Positions 1 through 11,879 of a stretch of DNA of 64,000 nucleotides are shown one piece after another. Below the pieces are notes generated by a model. It searched no databases, was not told where the DNA came from, and saw nothing but the letters and a program-made list of their open reading frames with translations. Made by a program: the position numbers and the translations under genes. Each line of letters opens with the position of its first letter. Within the stretch, counting starts at the first letter, position 1. Origin of the DNA: Meghimatium bilineatum (taxonomy: Eukaryota; Mollusca; Gastropoda; Stylommatophora; Philomycidae); assembly GCA_034231615.1 (NCBI GenBank), contig CM067311.1:15347360-15411359 (forward strand), read 5' to 3'.

Positions 1-227
1 GATTTCACGTATAGACCGAAATCAGGTATAGACTGAATTCACGTATACACTGGATTCACCTAAGAACAAGTCTTTATGAAGAAACGTTTAGTATTCGTTA
101 TACTGCCGGCAATCCATTAAAGAAATTTGGAAGAGTTATTCAACTTTCCTACTTGTGTGTCCATCGGTTACTACTTGTGTGTCCACCGCAGAAGCAGACC
201 TTTGTTCCATCAGAGATCGAAATGATA

Positions 228-250
228 CTCTCTCTCTCTCTCTCTCTCGC
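228..250. repeat. (TC)n microsatellite
   Basis: A pure TC run, GA on the minus strand, at the 3' end of the adjoining LINE remnant. It fits a microsatellite-like LINE tail. Confidence 0.8.
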
Positions 251-1010
251 TCTGTGACATGTCTTGTACACAACGTTATCCTCCCTGCCATTCTGTAAGT
301 CTCTCGGTTCTGTGCAAGCTGTTCAGCTTCTTCCACTGTCGTGCTCCGAAGATCTCCGGTTCCATGTATATATCGTGGTCTTGGTCCTGTACCCTTTGCC
401 TGTAACTTTGTCCACCATGATTAATATTTCTAAACTATTGTGTCTCTTTATATGTCCGAAATATGTTCGCTTGCGTTTGTTGATAGTTTTGAGGGGGTAA
501 TTCTTTTTCTTTGTTTAGATCTTTGTGTGCATCTGAGTCTTTCGTCTTTCAGTCCATGATATTCTTAAGATCTTTCTATACATTTTATTTCGAATTTCGA
601 TATTTTCTTATGCATATGTCATTGTCAATAATATGTTGCCACTGGAAAGATATAGCTTCTTAATAGTTGTAACTTTGTTTTTTATGTTTGCCTCTAGCCA
701 TAGATTTTTCATCTGATTTGTTTTGTTGGGCCATTGCTAATCTCTTTCTGATCTCTGAAGAACAATATCCTGTGGTGTTGATGATTGACTCGAGATATTC
801 AAAGCTGTTGACATTTCTAGTTGTTATTTGTCAATGACCATACCATACCATAGTGTCAGTTCATCTCTGCTGATATGCATTATTTTTCGATTTAAAAAAA
901 AAATTTTTTTGCTTGCATTGACGAAAAGATTTTATGTCTCACTTTGATGTTTGACATAATCATGTGTTCTATACTTGTGATGCTCCTTAATATTAGTGTG
1001 GTACTTCTGC
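245..1010 (-). pseudogene. LINE (non-LTR retrotransposon) 3' fragment, decayed
   Basis: Minus-strand translation in broken frames gives the C-terminal signature of a reverse-transcriptase LINE: a segment reading FEYLESIINTTG then EIRKRLAMAQQ (equivalent to the usual FRYLGS.I..DG..EI..RIA.A), followed by YFGHIKRHNSLEIL and EEAEQLAQNRETYRMA near the 3' end. Several stops and frameshifts separate the pieces. The catalytic RT core is absent, so this is a 5'-truncated dead copy. A short GA-rich run at 228-250 lies at the 3' end and may be its microsatellite tail. The clade is not assignable by eye. Confidence 0.7.
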
Positions 1011-1059
1011 AAATCTAATTTCTGGGATTTCGTGACGTCTGGTATTAAGAGGTTGAAAC

Positions 1060-1212
1060 TATTCATAACATTGGGGGGGGGGGGACCAATTTTGATATAA
1101 TTATATATAAAAGAGAAGATGGTCCCTGAATTCTTGGGGGGAAGGGCAGGGTCCTTTCAGGCGGTCAAAATTTGCAACAAATTGTTGACGTAACTTATGG
1201 ACAGCGCCTAAG
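1060..1212 (-). mobile_element. TIR-type DNA element fragment (terminal end preserved)
   Basis: The right edge, read on the minus strand, begins GGCGCTGTCCATAAGTTACG and continues TCAACAATTTG. The same terminal motif opens the element at 27083 (GGGCGTTGTCCATAAAATAT). G-rich runs and a GGTCAAAATTTGC block are shared with the elements at 27.1-28.0 kb and 34.2-34.6 kb. The other end is not visible here. No transposase; non-autonomous. Superfamily not determined. Confidence 0.5.
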
Positions 1213-1385
1213 TAGTATCATCATCATCATCAAGTGCCGTCTCCTCATCGAAGGTTGACTGCAACAGACCTCCAACATCTCCTGCCTCTTGTTTTGGTGG
1301 TGCACTCTGCTAGACTGTAACCAGTCCATCTTGTGATGTTATTCTCCTACTTGTATCTCTGCCTACCTCTTGACAGTAGTGGCAT
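1213..1385 (-). pseudogene. LINE 3' end with (GAT)n tail
   Basis: On the minus strand this encodes the extreme C-terminus of a LINE polyprotein (QPSLRRRHL before a stop) followed by a (GAT)n tail at 1218-1230. A closely matching segment occurs at 22810-22975, which continues upstream into a recognisable RT C-terminal region. This is a severely 5'-truncated copy of that family. Confidence 0.6.
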
Positions 1386-1416
1386 TCAAACATTAACATC
1401 ATCTCATGTCGGAGAT

Positions 1417-2352
1417 CTTGTAAAAACGTATTGATATATCGAGATGTACTTGTAAAAACGTATTGATATATCGAGATGTACTTGTAAAAATGTATTGATA
1501 TATCGAGATGTACTTGTAAAAACGTATTGATATATTGAGATGTACTTGTAAAAATGTATTGATATATCGAGATGTACTTGTAAAAACGTATTGATATATC
1601 GAGATGTACTTGTAAAAACGTATTGATATATCGAGATGTACTTGTAAAAACGTATTGATATATCGAGATGTACTTGTAAAAATGTATTGATATATCGAGA
1701 TGTACTTGTAAAAACGTATTGATATATTGAGATGTACTTGTAAAAATGTATTGATATATCGAGATGTACTTGTAAAAACGTATTGATATATCGAGATGTA
1801 CTTGTAAAAATGTATTGATATATCGAGATGTACTTGTAAAAATGTATTGATATATCGAGATGTACTTGTAAAAACGTATTGATATATCGAGATGTTCTTG
1901 TAAAAATGTATTGATATATTGAGATATACTTGTAAAAACGTATTGATATATCGAGATGTACTTGTAAAAACGTATTGATATATCGAGATGTACTTGTAAA
2001 AACGTATTGATATATCGAGATGTACTTGTAAAAATGTATTGATATATCGAGATGTACTTGTAAAAACGTATTGATATATCGAGATGTACTTGTAAAAACG
2101 TATTGATATATTGAGATATACTTGTAAAAACGTATTGATATATCGAGATGTACTTGTAAAAATGTATTGATATATCGAGATGTACTTGTAAAAACGTATT
2201 GATATATTGAGATGTTCTTGTAAAAACGAATTGATATATCGAGATGTTCTTGTAAAAACGTATTGATATATCGAGATGTACTTGTAAAAACGTATTGATA
2301 TATCGAGATGTACTTGTAAAAACGTATTGATATATCGAGATGTTCTATTGAT
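1417..2352. repeat. Minisatellite, 32-bp unit, about 29 copies
   Basis: Tandem array of a 32-bp unit beginning CTTGTAAAAACGTATTGATA and ending TATCGAGATGTA. Copies differ mainly at single sites (acg/atg, tcg/ttg, gta/tta). The units are AT-rich and contain stops in most frames, so this is not coding. Confidence 0.97.
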
Positions 2353-2908
2353 ATATCGAGACGTATCTCATTTTCTGCTAATACTATATACAGGTCAATT
2401 CAACTCAGTAATCGCAGTATCTGAGCAACTGCTCTCTCAATACTCAACATGCCACAAGAGGACACACATATTTGAGATATTATGTCTTCAAACCGAAAAA
2501 ACTGAATGCTTTAGATACTTGAATTTTTGCTTAATGTGGATGTAGAAAAAAGTTGACAGAAAGTAATTAGCGCACAGAGATGGCAAAATAAATGAAAACT
2601 TAATTCCTGAAATCAAGTGACGGAAGAGTGAATTTTGATTGAAATGGAGAAAGCAATTGAGATTGAGAACATAGAGAGAAAAAACACTGAATAGACACAA
2701 ATGTGAATTCTGTAGCGATGAGACGAAAGACGAATTTAATCTGAATGTATCATCAATTATTTAAAGCGAAGTAATGCAAGCTTTGACGTATACAAAATGA
2801 TGACCAAAAAAAAAAAGATTTAGTGTACTGGTCAATATTGCATCATGACAGATGGCATGTGAGATTGCTACATGAAAGTAGTGATCGTAATAACAACGCT
2901 GTCATTAA

Positions 2909-3890
2909 CAGTTGTGGGTATGTGTACAGTTTACCACTGATATCATTCACAGTTGTGGGTATGTGTACAGTTTACCACTGATATCATTCACAGTTGTGGG
3001 TATGTGTACAGTTTGCCACTGATATCATTCACAGTTGTGGGTATGTGTACAGTTTACCACTGATATCATTCACAGTTGTGGGTATGTGTACAGTTTACCA
3101 CTGATATCATTCACAGTTGTGGGTATGTGTACAGTTTGCCACTGATATCATTCACAGTTGTGGGTATGTGTACAGTTTGCCACTGATATCATTCACAGTT
3201 GTGGGTATGTGTACAGTTTGCCACTGATATCATTCACAGTTGTGGGTATGTGTACAGTTTGCCACTGATATCATTCACAGTTGTGGGTATGTGTACAGTT
3301 TGCCACTGATATCATTCACAGTTGTGGGTATGTGTACAGTTTTCCATTGATATCATTCACAGTTGTGGGTATGTGTACAGTTTGCCACTGATATCATTCA
3401 CAGTTGTGGGTATGTGTACAGTTTACCACTGATATCATTCACAGTTGTGGGTATGTGTACAGTTTACCACTGATATCATTCACAGTTGTGGGTATGTGTA
3501 CAGTTTGCCACTGATATCATTCACAGTTGTGGGTATGTGTACAGTTTGCCACTGATATCATTCACAGTTGTGGGTATGTGTACAGTTTGCCACTGATATC
3601 ATTCACAGTTGTGGGTATGTGTACAGTTTGCCACTGATATCATTCACAGTTGTGGGTATGTGTACAGTTTGCCACTGATATCATTCACAGTTGTGGGTAT
3701 GTGTACAGTTTGCCACTGATATCATTCACAGTTGTGGGTATGTGTACAGTTTGCCACTGATATCATTCACAGTTGTGGGTATGTGTACAGTTTTCCATTG
3801 ATATCATTCACAGATATGTGCACAGTTCATCACTGATATCCTTCACAGTTGTGGGTATGTGTACAGTTCATCACTGATATCATTAAGAGC
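2909..3890. repeat. Minisatellite, 41-bp unit, about 24 copies
   Basis: Tandem array of a 41-bp unit beginning CAGTTGTGGGTATGTGTACA and ending with the half GATATCATTCA. Variants alternate between TTTACCACTG, TTTGCCACTG and TTTTCCATTG in blocks, so the array grew by duplication of multi-unit segments. A partial degraded unit closes the 3' end near 3810-3890. Confidence 0.97.
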
Positions 3891-3899
3891 CTGCTGACC

Positions 3900-4128
3900 A
3901 TCATTCCAGTTTAAAAATATATGCATGATAATCTACAAAGTAGCAAAGACAACGGAAGATAACAAACTGAAGGATAACTTAAATGAATTGCTATTACAGA
4001 CAATCACGCACTAGTATCAGAAGAGCAACTACAAAGAAAAATAGATTACATCAAACATGCCAAACCGTTAACATGAAGATAAATATAGAAAAAGACTGAA
4101 GTAATGAAGATAGAAAGAATAGAAAGAA

Positions 4129-4195
<67 letters not shown>

Positions 4196-4782
4196 TAACA
4201 ACAGACAACCAATTGACAGAATTCATATACCTAGGAAGTAATATAACAACAGACGGCAAAAGCAGTAAAGAAAAACACAATGGGTGTAGAAAAGCACACT
4301 AAGCCATAGAGGAAAATGACACCAATCTTCCGAAACAAAAAATGTAGACTTCAACACCAAAATAACACTATTTAAAACGATTATTACCAATGCCAAACGT
4401 AGACAACAACAAAACAAGACATACAAATATATGACAGCTAAAATTGCATGTTTGCGCAGAATCCTAGGTATGAGACATATCTAAGAGACAGAATGGAGAA
4501 TGAGTATATTAGACAAAAAACAGGCACCACCCCTATCTGGACTATATTAAAAGACAACAGATCAAATGGTTTATACACAGCAGCAGACTACGATCAGACA
4601 ACTTACCACAGAAAGCTATGCTAATTAGATACAGTGAAAGCAGGCCAGAGACCGACCACGAAAACGATGGACCACCGAAATAAAAGAGGCGACAAATCCC
4701 ACAATATACTCAGCACACACGAGGGGCATCTGTAGAAAACTATTCTACCTCTGACGCTGAAAGGCAACAAAGAGTTTAGCGA

Positions 4783-4783
<1 letters not shown>
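3900..4783 (+). pseudogene. LINE 3' fragment, decayed
   Basis: Broken plus-strand frames show KINIEKTEVMKI (RT thumb), EFIYLGSNITTDGKSSKE (the FxYLGS box) and a C-terminal region, ending in a stop shortly before TTTAGCGAATAGATAGATAG. A CA/TA microsatellite (4127-4193) interrupts it. No intact frame; a dead, 5'-truncated copy whose 3' end is marked by the following (GATA)n tract. Confidence 0.65.
4127..4193. repeat. (CA)n(TA)n compound microsatellite
   Basis: A CA run of about 19 bases passes directly into a TA run of about 48 bases. It sits inside the LINE remnant, so it expanded after insertion. Confidence 0.95.

Positions 4784-4865
<82 letters not shown>
4784..4865. repeat. (GATA)n tract, probable LINE tail
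   Basis: About 20 repeats of GATA follow directly after the 3' end of the LINE remnant, consistent with the microsatellite tail made by target-primed reverse transcription in tail-repeat LINE families. Confidence 0.85.
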
Positions 4866-4869
4866 CAAT

Positions 4870-6090
4870 AAAATATGAAAACCCTTGACATTTTAGCCAA
4901 CATCTAGAAAAGATAATAAGTCTGTAGGCGCATCACAGTCGTTGGTGTAAAAAGATATAATCATACCATTGATTGTGTGTAGCAGCAGGAAGTACGTACT
5001 TTATAATAACATACTTCTCGGAACGTCGGAACAAAATACTAAGAGAATTATTTTACTGGCAGATCGATCTCTACAGCAATAGGATTGCCACAAAAACGAC
5101 CAACTCTCCAAGAGCGCTAATATATGGTACCCAGGGACTAACTCTATCAATTTATGTCTAAATCTAATGTATCCAATAATTGAGTATACCACATTTTACA
5201 GCGAGGATCAATATAAGTGATTACTAATACTCCACATGATGATTATGGTATAGCCCTACTTAAGACATTAAAAACAAAGCGTATACGAGCTACCAGGAAA
5301 GAAAATATTGAAACCAGGCCACACGTTCGTTATTTATGTCAATAAGTGAGAGTCGGTGGGCCTAGGCTGAAGATGGGCATGGCGTGATAACAGAAGAATC
5401 GTTAAATGACTGGAGAGATAAAGAGAACTAAAAGGGCAAAGAAATAGAAAAGAAATTCATCGATAACGCTGTTCTATCATTCCATGAAATTTGAAAAGCA
5501 GTAAAAAGGAAATAATAACGTAAGGTGCTTGGATGTCAAGTCTCGTTTTAGAGTCGCTACTTTGTTTTCCCTGACGTTCCGTGCATTGCTAGCGAACATC
5601 AGACAGATTTGAGTAGGATTACCTTTGACTCAGCCAGCAACGGGAGTATTTTTTTTTAAAATCCCTGAGCAATCCTTTATAGCGTACGTGTGAGTGGCAC
5701 TCGCACCTGTATACACGATTAAAACTACAAACTTAAAGAATGGTTGTAGTGCGGATAACGGCTACTATAACCCAGGTGATCAACTTTAGATTAACTGACA
5801 GTTATCAGTTTGACTTCCTTGATTCTGTCCATTTGGCTCGTGTCAGAACACAAATCTCGGATATTTCTCTTCGGCTCACAGTAGATTTGAGTATGAGACC
5901 GTTTGCACCTGGTTTTAAAAATGTACCACCATCTTCTTCTCATTTCATATTCTACATGGCTGTGTGGTAACATTGTCCCCCTTTTACCGCCAGATTCATT
6001 TGTAGTCAAATTTGGCTATGGTTTCGTGAATTTTCATAAACAAATAAGCGGCGTTTTTGAAATCCAATTGTTGCTGAGTGTATATTCTCT
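4870..6090. other. No recognisable gene or element
   Basis: Small ORFs of 60-80 codons on both strands overlap each other and show no domain pattern. I see no tandem repeat, no TIR and no similarity to other parts of the window. Confidence 0.5.
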
Positions 6091-6092
6091 TG

Positions 6093-7682
6093 ACAGCACA
6101 ATGCCATTTATACTCTTCACAGCACAAAGCCATTTATACTCTTGACAGCATGCCATTTATACTCTTGACAACACAAATCTATTTATACTCTTGACAGCAT
6201 AATTCCATTTATACTCTTGACAGCATAATGTCATTTATACGCTTGACCGCACGATGTTATTTATACTCTTGTTAGCATAATGCAATTTATACTATCGACA
6301 GCACAATGTCATTTACACTCTCGACAGCACAATTTCATTTATACTCTTGGCATTACAATACCATTTATACTCTTGAGATTACAATACCAGTTATACTCTT
6401 GACATTACAATACCAGTTATACTCTTGACATTACAATACCATTTATACTCTTGACATTACAATACCATTTATACTCTTGACATTACAATACCATTTATAC
6501 TCTTGACATTACAATACCATTTATACTCTTGACATTACAATACCATTTATACTCTTGACATTACAATACCATTTATACTCTTGACATTACAATACCATTT
6601 ATACTCTTGACATTACAATACCATTTATACTCTTGACATTACAATACCATTTATACTCTTGACATTACAATACCATTTATACTCTTAACATTACTATACC
6701 ATTTATACTCTTGACATTACAATACCATTTATACTCTTGACATTACAATACCATTTATACTCTTGACATTACAATACCATTTATACTCTTGACATTACAA
6801 TACCATTTATACTCTTGGCATTACAATACCATTTATACTCTTGACATTACAATACCATTTATACTCTTGACATTACAATACCATTTATACTCTTGACATT
6901 ACAATACCATTTATACTCTTGACATTACAATACCATTTATACTCTTGACATTACAATACCATTTATACTCTTGACATTACAATACCATTTATACTCTTGA
7001 CATTACAATACCATTTATACTCTTGACATTACAATACCATTTATACTCTTGACATTACAATACCATTTATACTCTTAACATTACTATACCATTTATACTC
7101 TTGACATTACAATACCATTTATACTCTTGACATTACAATACCATTTATACTCTTGACATTACAATACCATTTATACTCTTGACATTACAATACCATTTAT
7201 ACTCTTGGCATTACAATACCATTTATACTCTTGACATTACAATACCATTTATACTCTTGACATTACAATACCATTTATACTCTTGACATTACAATACCAT
7301 TTATACTCTTGACATTACAATACCATTTATACTCTTGACATTACAATACCATTTATACTCTTGACATTACAATACCATTTATACTCTTGACATTACAATA
7401 CCATTTATACTCTTGGCATTACAATACCATTTATACTCTTGACATTACAATACCATTTATACTCTTGACATTACAATACCATTTATACTCTTGACATTAC
7501 AATACCATTTATACTCTTGGCATTACAATACCATTTATACTCTTGACATTACAATACCATTTATACTCTTGACATTACAATACCATTTATACTCTTGGCA
7601 TTACAATACCATTAATACTCTTGGCAGCACGATGTCATTTATACTCTTGGCAGCACGATGTCATCTATACTCTTGATAGCAC
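6093..7682. repeat. Minisatellite, 26-bp unit, about 60 copies, with higher-order structure
   Basis: Unit ACATTACAATACCATTTATA + CTCTTG. The first 250 bp and last 80 bp are divergent (AGCACAATGTC variants) and the middle is nearly homogeneous. Diagnostic variants recur at a fixed distance: CTTAACATTACTATACC near 6681 and 7071, and CTTGGCATT near 6815 and 7205, both 390 bp (15 units) apart. This shows duplication of a 15-unit block. An ORF of 61 codons at the 3' edge is an artefact of the repeat. Confidence 0.97.
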
Positions 7683-7689
7683 AGTTCCA

Positions 7690-8220
7690 TTCTAAAAAAT
7701 TACAGAACTTCTGAAATGCACTTTGCGATTCACACAGTGGCTATTAATGGTGTCTGTAAAGGGTTTTTTTTCCTATCAGTTGAGAGGGACAGACAGTCAA
7801 TAAAAGAAGTTTTCGACTGTTTCTTTATGTTGAGAGCAGTGTCTACATCTACATAGATGTGAGCATTAAATGCGGGATTTATTTAGCTGTAATTTGAGAT
7901 AGTTTCGCCGCTATTAGTTCATTGTTTTTTTTTCCATTCTGATGAAGAATTTTAGTCGAAACGTCGTATGTCATTGTATCTCGTTGTTAGAACGGCGTTT
8001 TTACTGATAGTAACACTTTAATTTTCCTATTTCCATTCATATTCCCATTAGTTGTATTTGCCTGGAACAGATATTGTTTAGTTTTAGTTTGGTTTATTTA
8101 ATCCAAACATCTAAATAGCATGGTGAATCAGCGACATTATTCTACAGAGGAAATGTGTCAATATTCAATATATAGTTATAACCCTAAATATGAAAATACA
8201 TTACTGTTATTATTTTGCGA
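7690..8220. other. Non-coding; contains a hammerhead-like motif only
   Basis: Apart from the motif at 7939-7965 I see no gene. Sequence around that motif resembles the arms of the foldback elements at 13.8 and 18.4 kb (GATGAAG, CGAAACGTCG, then TCTCGTTGTTA-like sequence), so this is probably a relic end of the same Penelope-like family. Confidence 0.4.
7939..7965 (+). ncRNA. Hammerhead-ribozyme-like motif (copy 1, degenerate)
   Basis: CTGATGA, a 12-base spacer (AGAATTTTAGTC), then GAAACGTC, in the order of a type I hammerhead core with cleavage expected after GTC. The helix II side GAA/GTC no longer pairs well, so this copy is likely inactive. Confidence 0.4.
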
Positions 8221-8222
8221 GC

Positions 8223-8375
8223 AGTCTCAAAGTTCTGATTGTTAGGATGTTGTCCTGAGATCAGATTTCGTTGTTGTGGTTTACAACATGGTTGCGATAT
8301 CTCCGAATTTCACAAACTCTACCATGGTTTTTAGTCACTTTGATCTAGGCAGCCAACATCACCCCCCCCCCCCAA
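8223..8375 (-). mobile_element. Element X copy, minus, degraded
   Basis: The minus strand carries the core blocks GGAGATATCGCAACCATG, TGTAAACCACAAC and a flank with TTGGCTGCCTAGATC. A C-run at 8363-8373 marks the junction. Strongly diverged relative to the copy at 61738. Confidence 0.5.
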
Positions 8376-8658
8376 ACTTTATTAATTGCTTCTTAAGATA
8401 ATCATAGAAAACTACAATGTTGCTCATTTGTGCACCCCTTCATGCCCCTGCAACAGACGCGCTTGAATTATTTAGTATAAAAGAAAAGGGCATGGGAACA
8501 CATTGGAATTTATTAACTGATATTTCAGCTGTGTACAATGAACCGTATATCGGAAAATGTCCAGAGCAAGGCTAGTTCCAACGGGTAGCCGTTACCTCTA
8601 ATATATCTATGGAAAAGTTTTCGGATACAATCCCTGGAATATCTCCAACGGAGTTTAA

Positions 8659-8716
8659 TTGGAAATTATTGGAAATTATTGGAAATTATTGGAAATTATT
8701 GGAAATTATTGGAAAT
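8659..8716. repeat. 10-bp tandem repeat, about 6 copies
   Basis: Unit TTGGAAATTA repeated head to tail immediately upstream of a LINE fragment. Confidence 0.9.
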
Positions 8717-8739
8717 CACCAACGTCTACGTCATGGAGA

Positions 8740-9640
8740 CAGATACCAGGTTTCCTATAGCACGTTTCCTTAGGTTTGCCCAACTTCAAAAAGACATATC
8801 TCAGCAAATACGAGATATAACGCATATAATTGAAATTGTGTATGTGAATTTCGGGTCAGAACAATCATTGCAAGAATTAACAGCAAAGTTGGAAAAAGTT
8901 ATCTGCAAGTACGGAATGGAAATCAATACAGATAAGAGCAAAATCTTGGTAAACATCAGAGACACAGAAAACCAGACTAATATCGTGATGAATGGACATA
9001 AACTTGAGGAGGTGAATACCTTCAAATACCTAGGATCCAGTATATGCAGCGATGGTAAATGCAAAGCAGAACTAAAGGTAAGGCTGGAGATGGGTTTAGC
9101 GTCCTTGTCAAGGCTAACTGTGATTTGGAAAAGCAACATCAGTGTTGGAGTGAAAATCAAACTGTATAAGTCGCTAGTGCTTTCTGTTGTGTTGTATGGT
9201 TGTGAGAGTTGGACACTCACTGCGGACATGGAGAGAAGATTACAGGCTTTCGAGTTCAAATGATACAGACGAAATCTACGAATTTCCTATAGGGAACATA
9301 AGACCATTGTGTACGTAAGAAATAAAGTAGAGATGTGTGCAGGTGTTCAGGAGCCATTGCTTTCAATAGTGAAACGACGAAAACTAGCATGGTTCGGACA
9401 TGTATGCAGGCACGATTCCTTGTCAAAAACAATACTGCAGGGGATTGTCGAGGGTGGAAGAAGCAGAAGAGGACATATAAAGGCATGGACAGACAACATC
9501 CAGGAATGGACAGGGCAAGATATTGTTACACTCATCCGCATTGCTGTGGATAGAATTCGCTGGAGGACTCTGTGTGCTGATGCATCCAATGTGGTACCCC
9601 TACGACCCTGAAGGGTTACGGGTTTATTGATTGATGTGAA
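8740..9640 (+). pseudogene. LINE reverse transcriptase C-terminal fragment (family A)
   Basis: A single reading frame runs from 8679 to 9611, broken by one stop (TGA at 9261-9263). The second copy at 45.36 kb has TGC (cysteine) at this place, so one substitution caused the break. The protein contains a thumb segment (KYGMEINTDKSKILV), the FKYLGSSI box, and the conserved SVVLYGCESWTL and RRKLAWFGHVCRHD segments of LINE RT C-termini, ending ...VVPLRP. The 3' UTR is short: AAGGGTTACGGGTTTATTGA plus TTGAT repeats. The RT active site and endonuclease are missing through 5' truncation. Confidence 0.85.
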
Positions 9641-9889
9641 TTTAAAATTGTGTATATGAATTTGAAATTGTGCATGTGAATTTTAAATTGTATAGACCCT
9701 TCACTTTGATTTCCGGTCAAAATTGCGAGTGAGAATGTATGTGTTTTTCTCTGTCCGTTGAAATTGGATGTTCATCCTGAAAGCAACGGTAAACTACAGG
9801 ATTATAGTGCCAAGAAATTTTCTATGGGTGTGGTGAATAATAATTAACGTCAAAGAAGGCTGGTTTCTGAACACTATATTAAAGATAAA

Positions 9890-10110
9890 GCTAGGGTTTT
9901 TTTTGGTCACATTAAGAAGAAGGCAACGGGAGCAAAGGCCGCCCAAGACGCTGCTGGACAAAAGACATTCAAGAAGTCCTGCGCATGTCACTAAAAGAAG
10001 CAGGACAACTTGCTCAAGGCCGCGGAGAATTCAAGTGATCCAGAAGGAAGACTACGTTCTCGAAAGAATGTGTCACCTGATGATGATAGACCCTATGAAT
10101 TAAATGTTTC
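9890..10110 (+). pseudogene. LINE extreme C-terminal fragment
   Basis: In shifted frames the plus strand gives GRPPKTLLD-like sequence (visible as RPPKTLLDKRHS), LRMSLKEAGQLAQGRGEF and a terminal RMCHLMMIDPMN, the typical tail of a LINE polyprotein. At least two frameshifts. No RT core. Confidence 0.6.
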
Positions 10111-10114
10111 ATTA

Positions 10115-10640
10115 ACATGCAGCCATTAGTTTCAATTTTTGCTTATTTGCGATTTACATAAAAAATCTACTTGTCAATGCACATCTCGCACACATTTTTA
10201 AGTTGTTTACAGTGAATTATAACGTCATTTACATATGATTGGTTTATCATACACTTGGCAATGATTTAGCGTGAAATTTTACTATTTTATACTCTTGAAC
10301 ACAAGCTAGACGATGCTTAAAGGTTATATCAAGTGTAATGTCTGAAGTGGTAACATTTCTTTTCTCGATACACAATAATTAGTATGCCGACAAACATCAA
10401 AAGATTTAATTCGTTCATAAAAATTGGACATGATGCATAAATATAAAGTATATATTTATTGGGTATAACCAAATATAACATCGTATGCACAGAAAAAAAA
10501 GCCATTATGCCTTAATACGTTAGACGGTTAAACAGATAATTACTTTTGTGTGACGGCAAAGATGGTGAAACGTGCTATAGAAAAGTAAAGACGGCTGGTG
10601 TGATGTTAAGTACAACATTCGTAGGTAAGACACTTTTATG
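10115..10640. other. No recognisable gene or element
   Basis: AT-rich sequence without tandem repeats, TIRs or matches elsewhere in the window that I can see. Confidence 0.5.
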
Positions 10641-11137
10641 TTCTGTTATGTTCCTCCGGGGCCATAGGCGGCGCATAGGGCCGAAACCATAGCTTTTCAT
10701 TTCTGTCTTTGTGTTGCCGGGTCTTTCAATTGTTGCGTGTTGTTTAGGTTCATTGACATGCCTTCTCTATTAATGGTTCTTCGTAGAGTTTCTCTAGGTC
10801 TCCCTCTTCTTTTTACTCTGGGTGGCACCCAATATAGTGACTGATGGGGAATTCTTAGGCTGTTCATTCTGAGAACATGGCCGATGTAAGTCCAGCGCCT
10901 TTGTCTAATGAAGGAATATATATAGGCTTGTTTGCTTTCCTCTCTTATAGTAGTGTTAGATTTAAAGTCACTCCACTTAACATTCAGAATGGTACGTAGG
11001 CATTTGTTTTCAAATGAGTCTAGTCTCTTATCTGTGGCTTTTGTGGCTTTCCAACTGTCGCATCCATATGATAGAATAGGGATAATGGAGTTAAACAACC
11101 TGAGTTTTGTGGTGTTTCTTAGTGTTAGGTAAGACAC
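10640..11137 (-). pseudogene. LINE reverse transcriptase C-terminal fragment (family C)
   Basis: A 146-residue frame holds LFNSIIPILSYGCDSW, FENKCLRTILNVKWSDF, RRWTYIGHVLRM, GRPRETLRRTINREG and ends ATQRQK. The frame continues past the TGA as KAMVSALCAAYGPGGT to TAA at 10646-10648, so the TGA replaces an expected TGG. It resembles the fragment at 62.5-63.1 kb (ENKCLRKLMNIKWSDF). 5'-truncated; no catalytic domain. Confidence 0.85.
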
Positions 11138-11149
11138 TGGTCAATGAAA

Positions 11150-11278
11150 AATACGGACCGAACAGGACAGTAACAGAAGCAGGAAGACTAGTTTAAGATC
11201 GACAGAGGTTTTGAAAGGTTGTGATGACTGCTACATCATGTTCAGGCTAGGACACCCAATGATGATGATAAACTCCAT
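11150..11278 (+). pseudogene. LINE 3' end with (GAT)n tail
   Basis: Matches, in opposite orientation, the 3' end of the LINE at 24240-24722 (blocks AGCAGGAAGACTAG, AAAGGTTGTGATGACTGCTA, GTTCAGG). Ends in ATGATGATGAT. Non-coding remnant only. Confidence 0.6.
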
Positions 11279-11279
11279 A

Positions 11280-11750
11280 TTTCCCAATACCTCTCAAAGG
11301 CGCTGGAAAAGGAAATTTACTATCTCCAACCAATTGCTTCCTACACTTCTGCTATCAATTGCTAAACATCCAATCTGATATTGGTCATGTATAGAGAGGT
11401 TTGTTTCATGTCATCTAGGGTTCCCCACAATTTATTTTGCAGAGAATCTCATGTGGGCTAGACTGTCGTTCTGTGAAAAGCGAAAATGGGACAATCCTCA
11501 ATATTTGTTTTGGTGTCGGTATTTCTGCTCCGCAGATGCAGACCGCAATCTTTGATACTGATGCCGTTTTAAGTATGATTTTAGACGGCAGTGTTCCATT
11601 CTCAGTCGCCATATTGCAACTTAAGAAAAAACCTACAGGACGATGACTTCAAGATGACATCGATAACACTAGGGGTTTTATTTGAATATATTTTTTAAGT
11701 AATACGCATATGAATGATTCATTTGTGTGTGTGTCCGGGAAGATACTTTG
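11280..11750. other. No recognisable gene or element
   Basis: Overlapping short ORFs of 65-69 codons on opposite strands at 11415-11646 have no recognisable motif. Nothing else identified. Confidence 0.45.
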
Positions 11751-11751
11751 T

Positions 11752-11875
11752 GAAATTCAAGCCATGCTAAGTCGGATGTGTCCGGCGCAGATATCGCAAA
11801 AAAGCTATAACACCTTGACACAACGCTCCAGATGACATCCTGCTAATTTTCAAGAATGAGAACGAAGAACAGCAT
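11752..11875 (+). mobile_element. Element X copy, partial
   Basis: Contains CATGCTAAGTCGGATGTGTC, GGCGCAGATATCGCA, CCAGATGACATCCTGCTAAT and the 3' GAGAACGAAGAA end. The 5' half (the GTTGTAAGAGGCGAC block) is missing. Confidence 0.65.
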
Positions 11876-11879
11876 GAAA

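Noticed and set aside
1417-3890. Regularly spaced repeats that could suggest a CRISPR array
   Set aside because: Units are contiguous with no unique spacers, and the DNA is eukaryotic. These are minisatellites.
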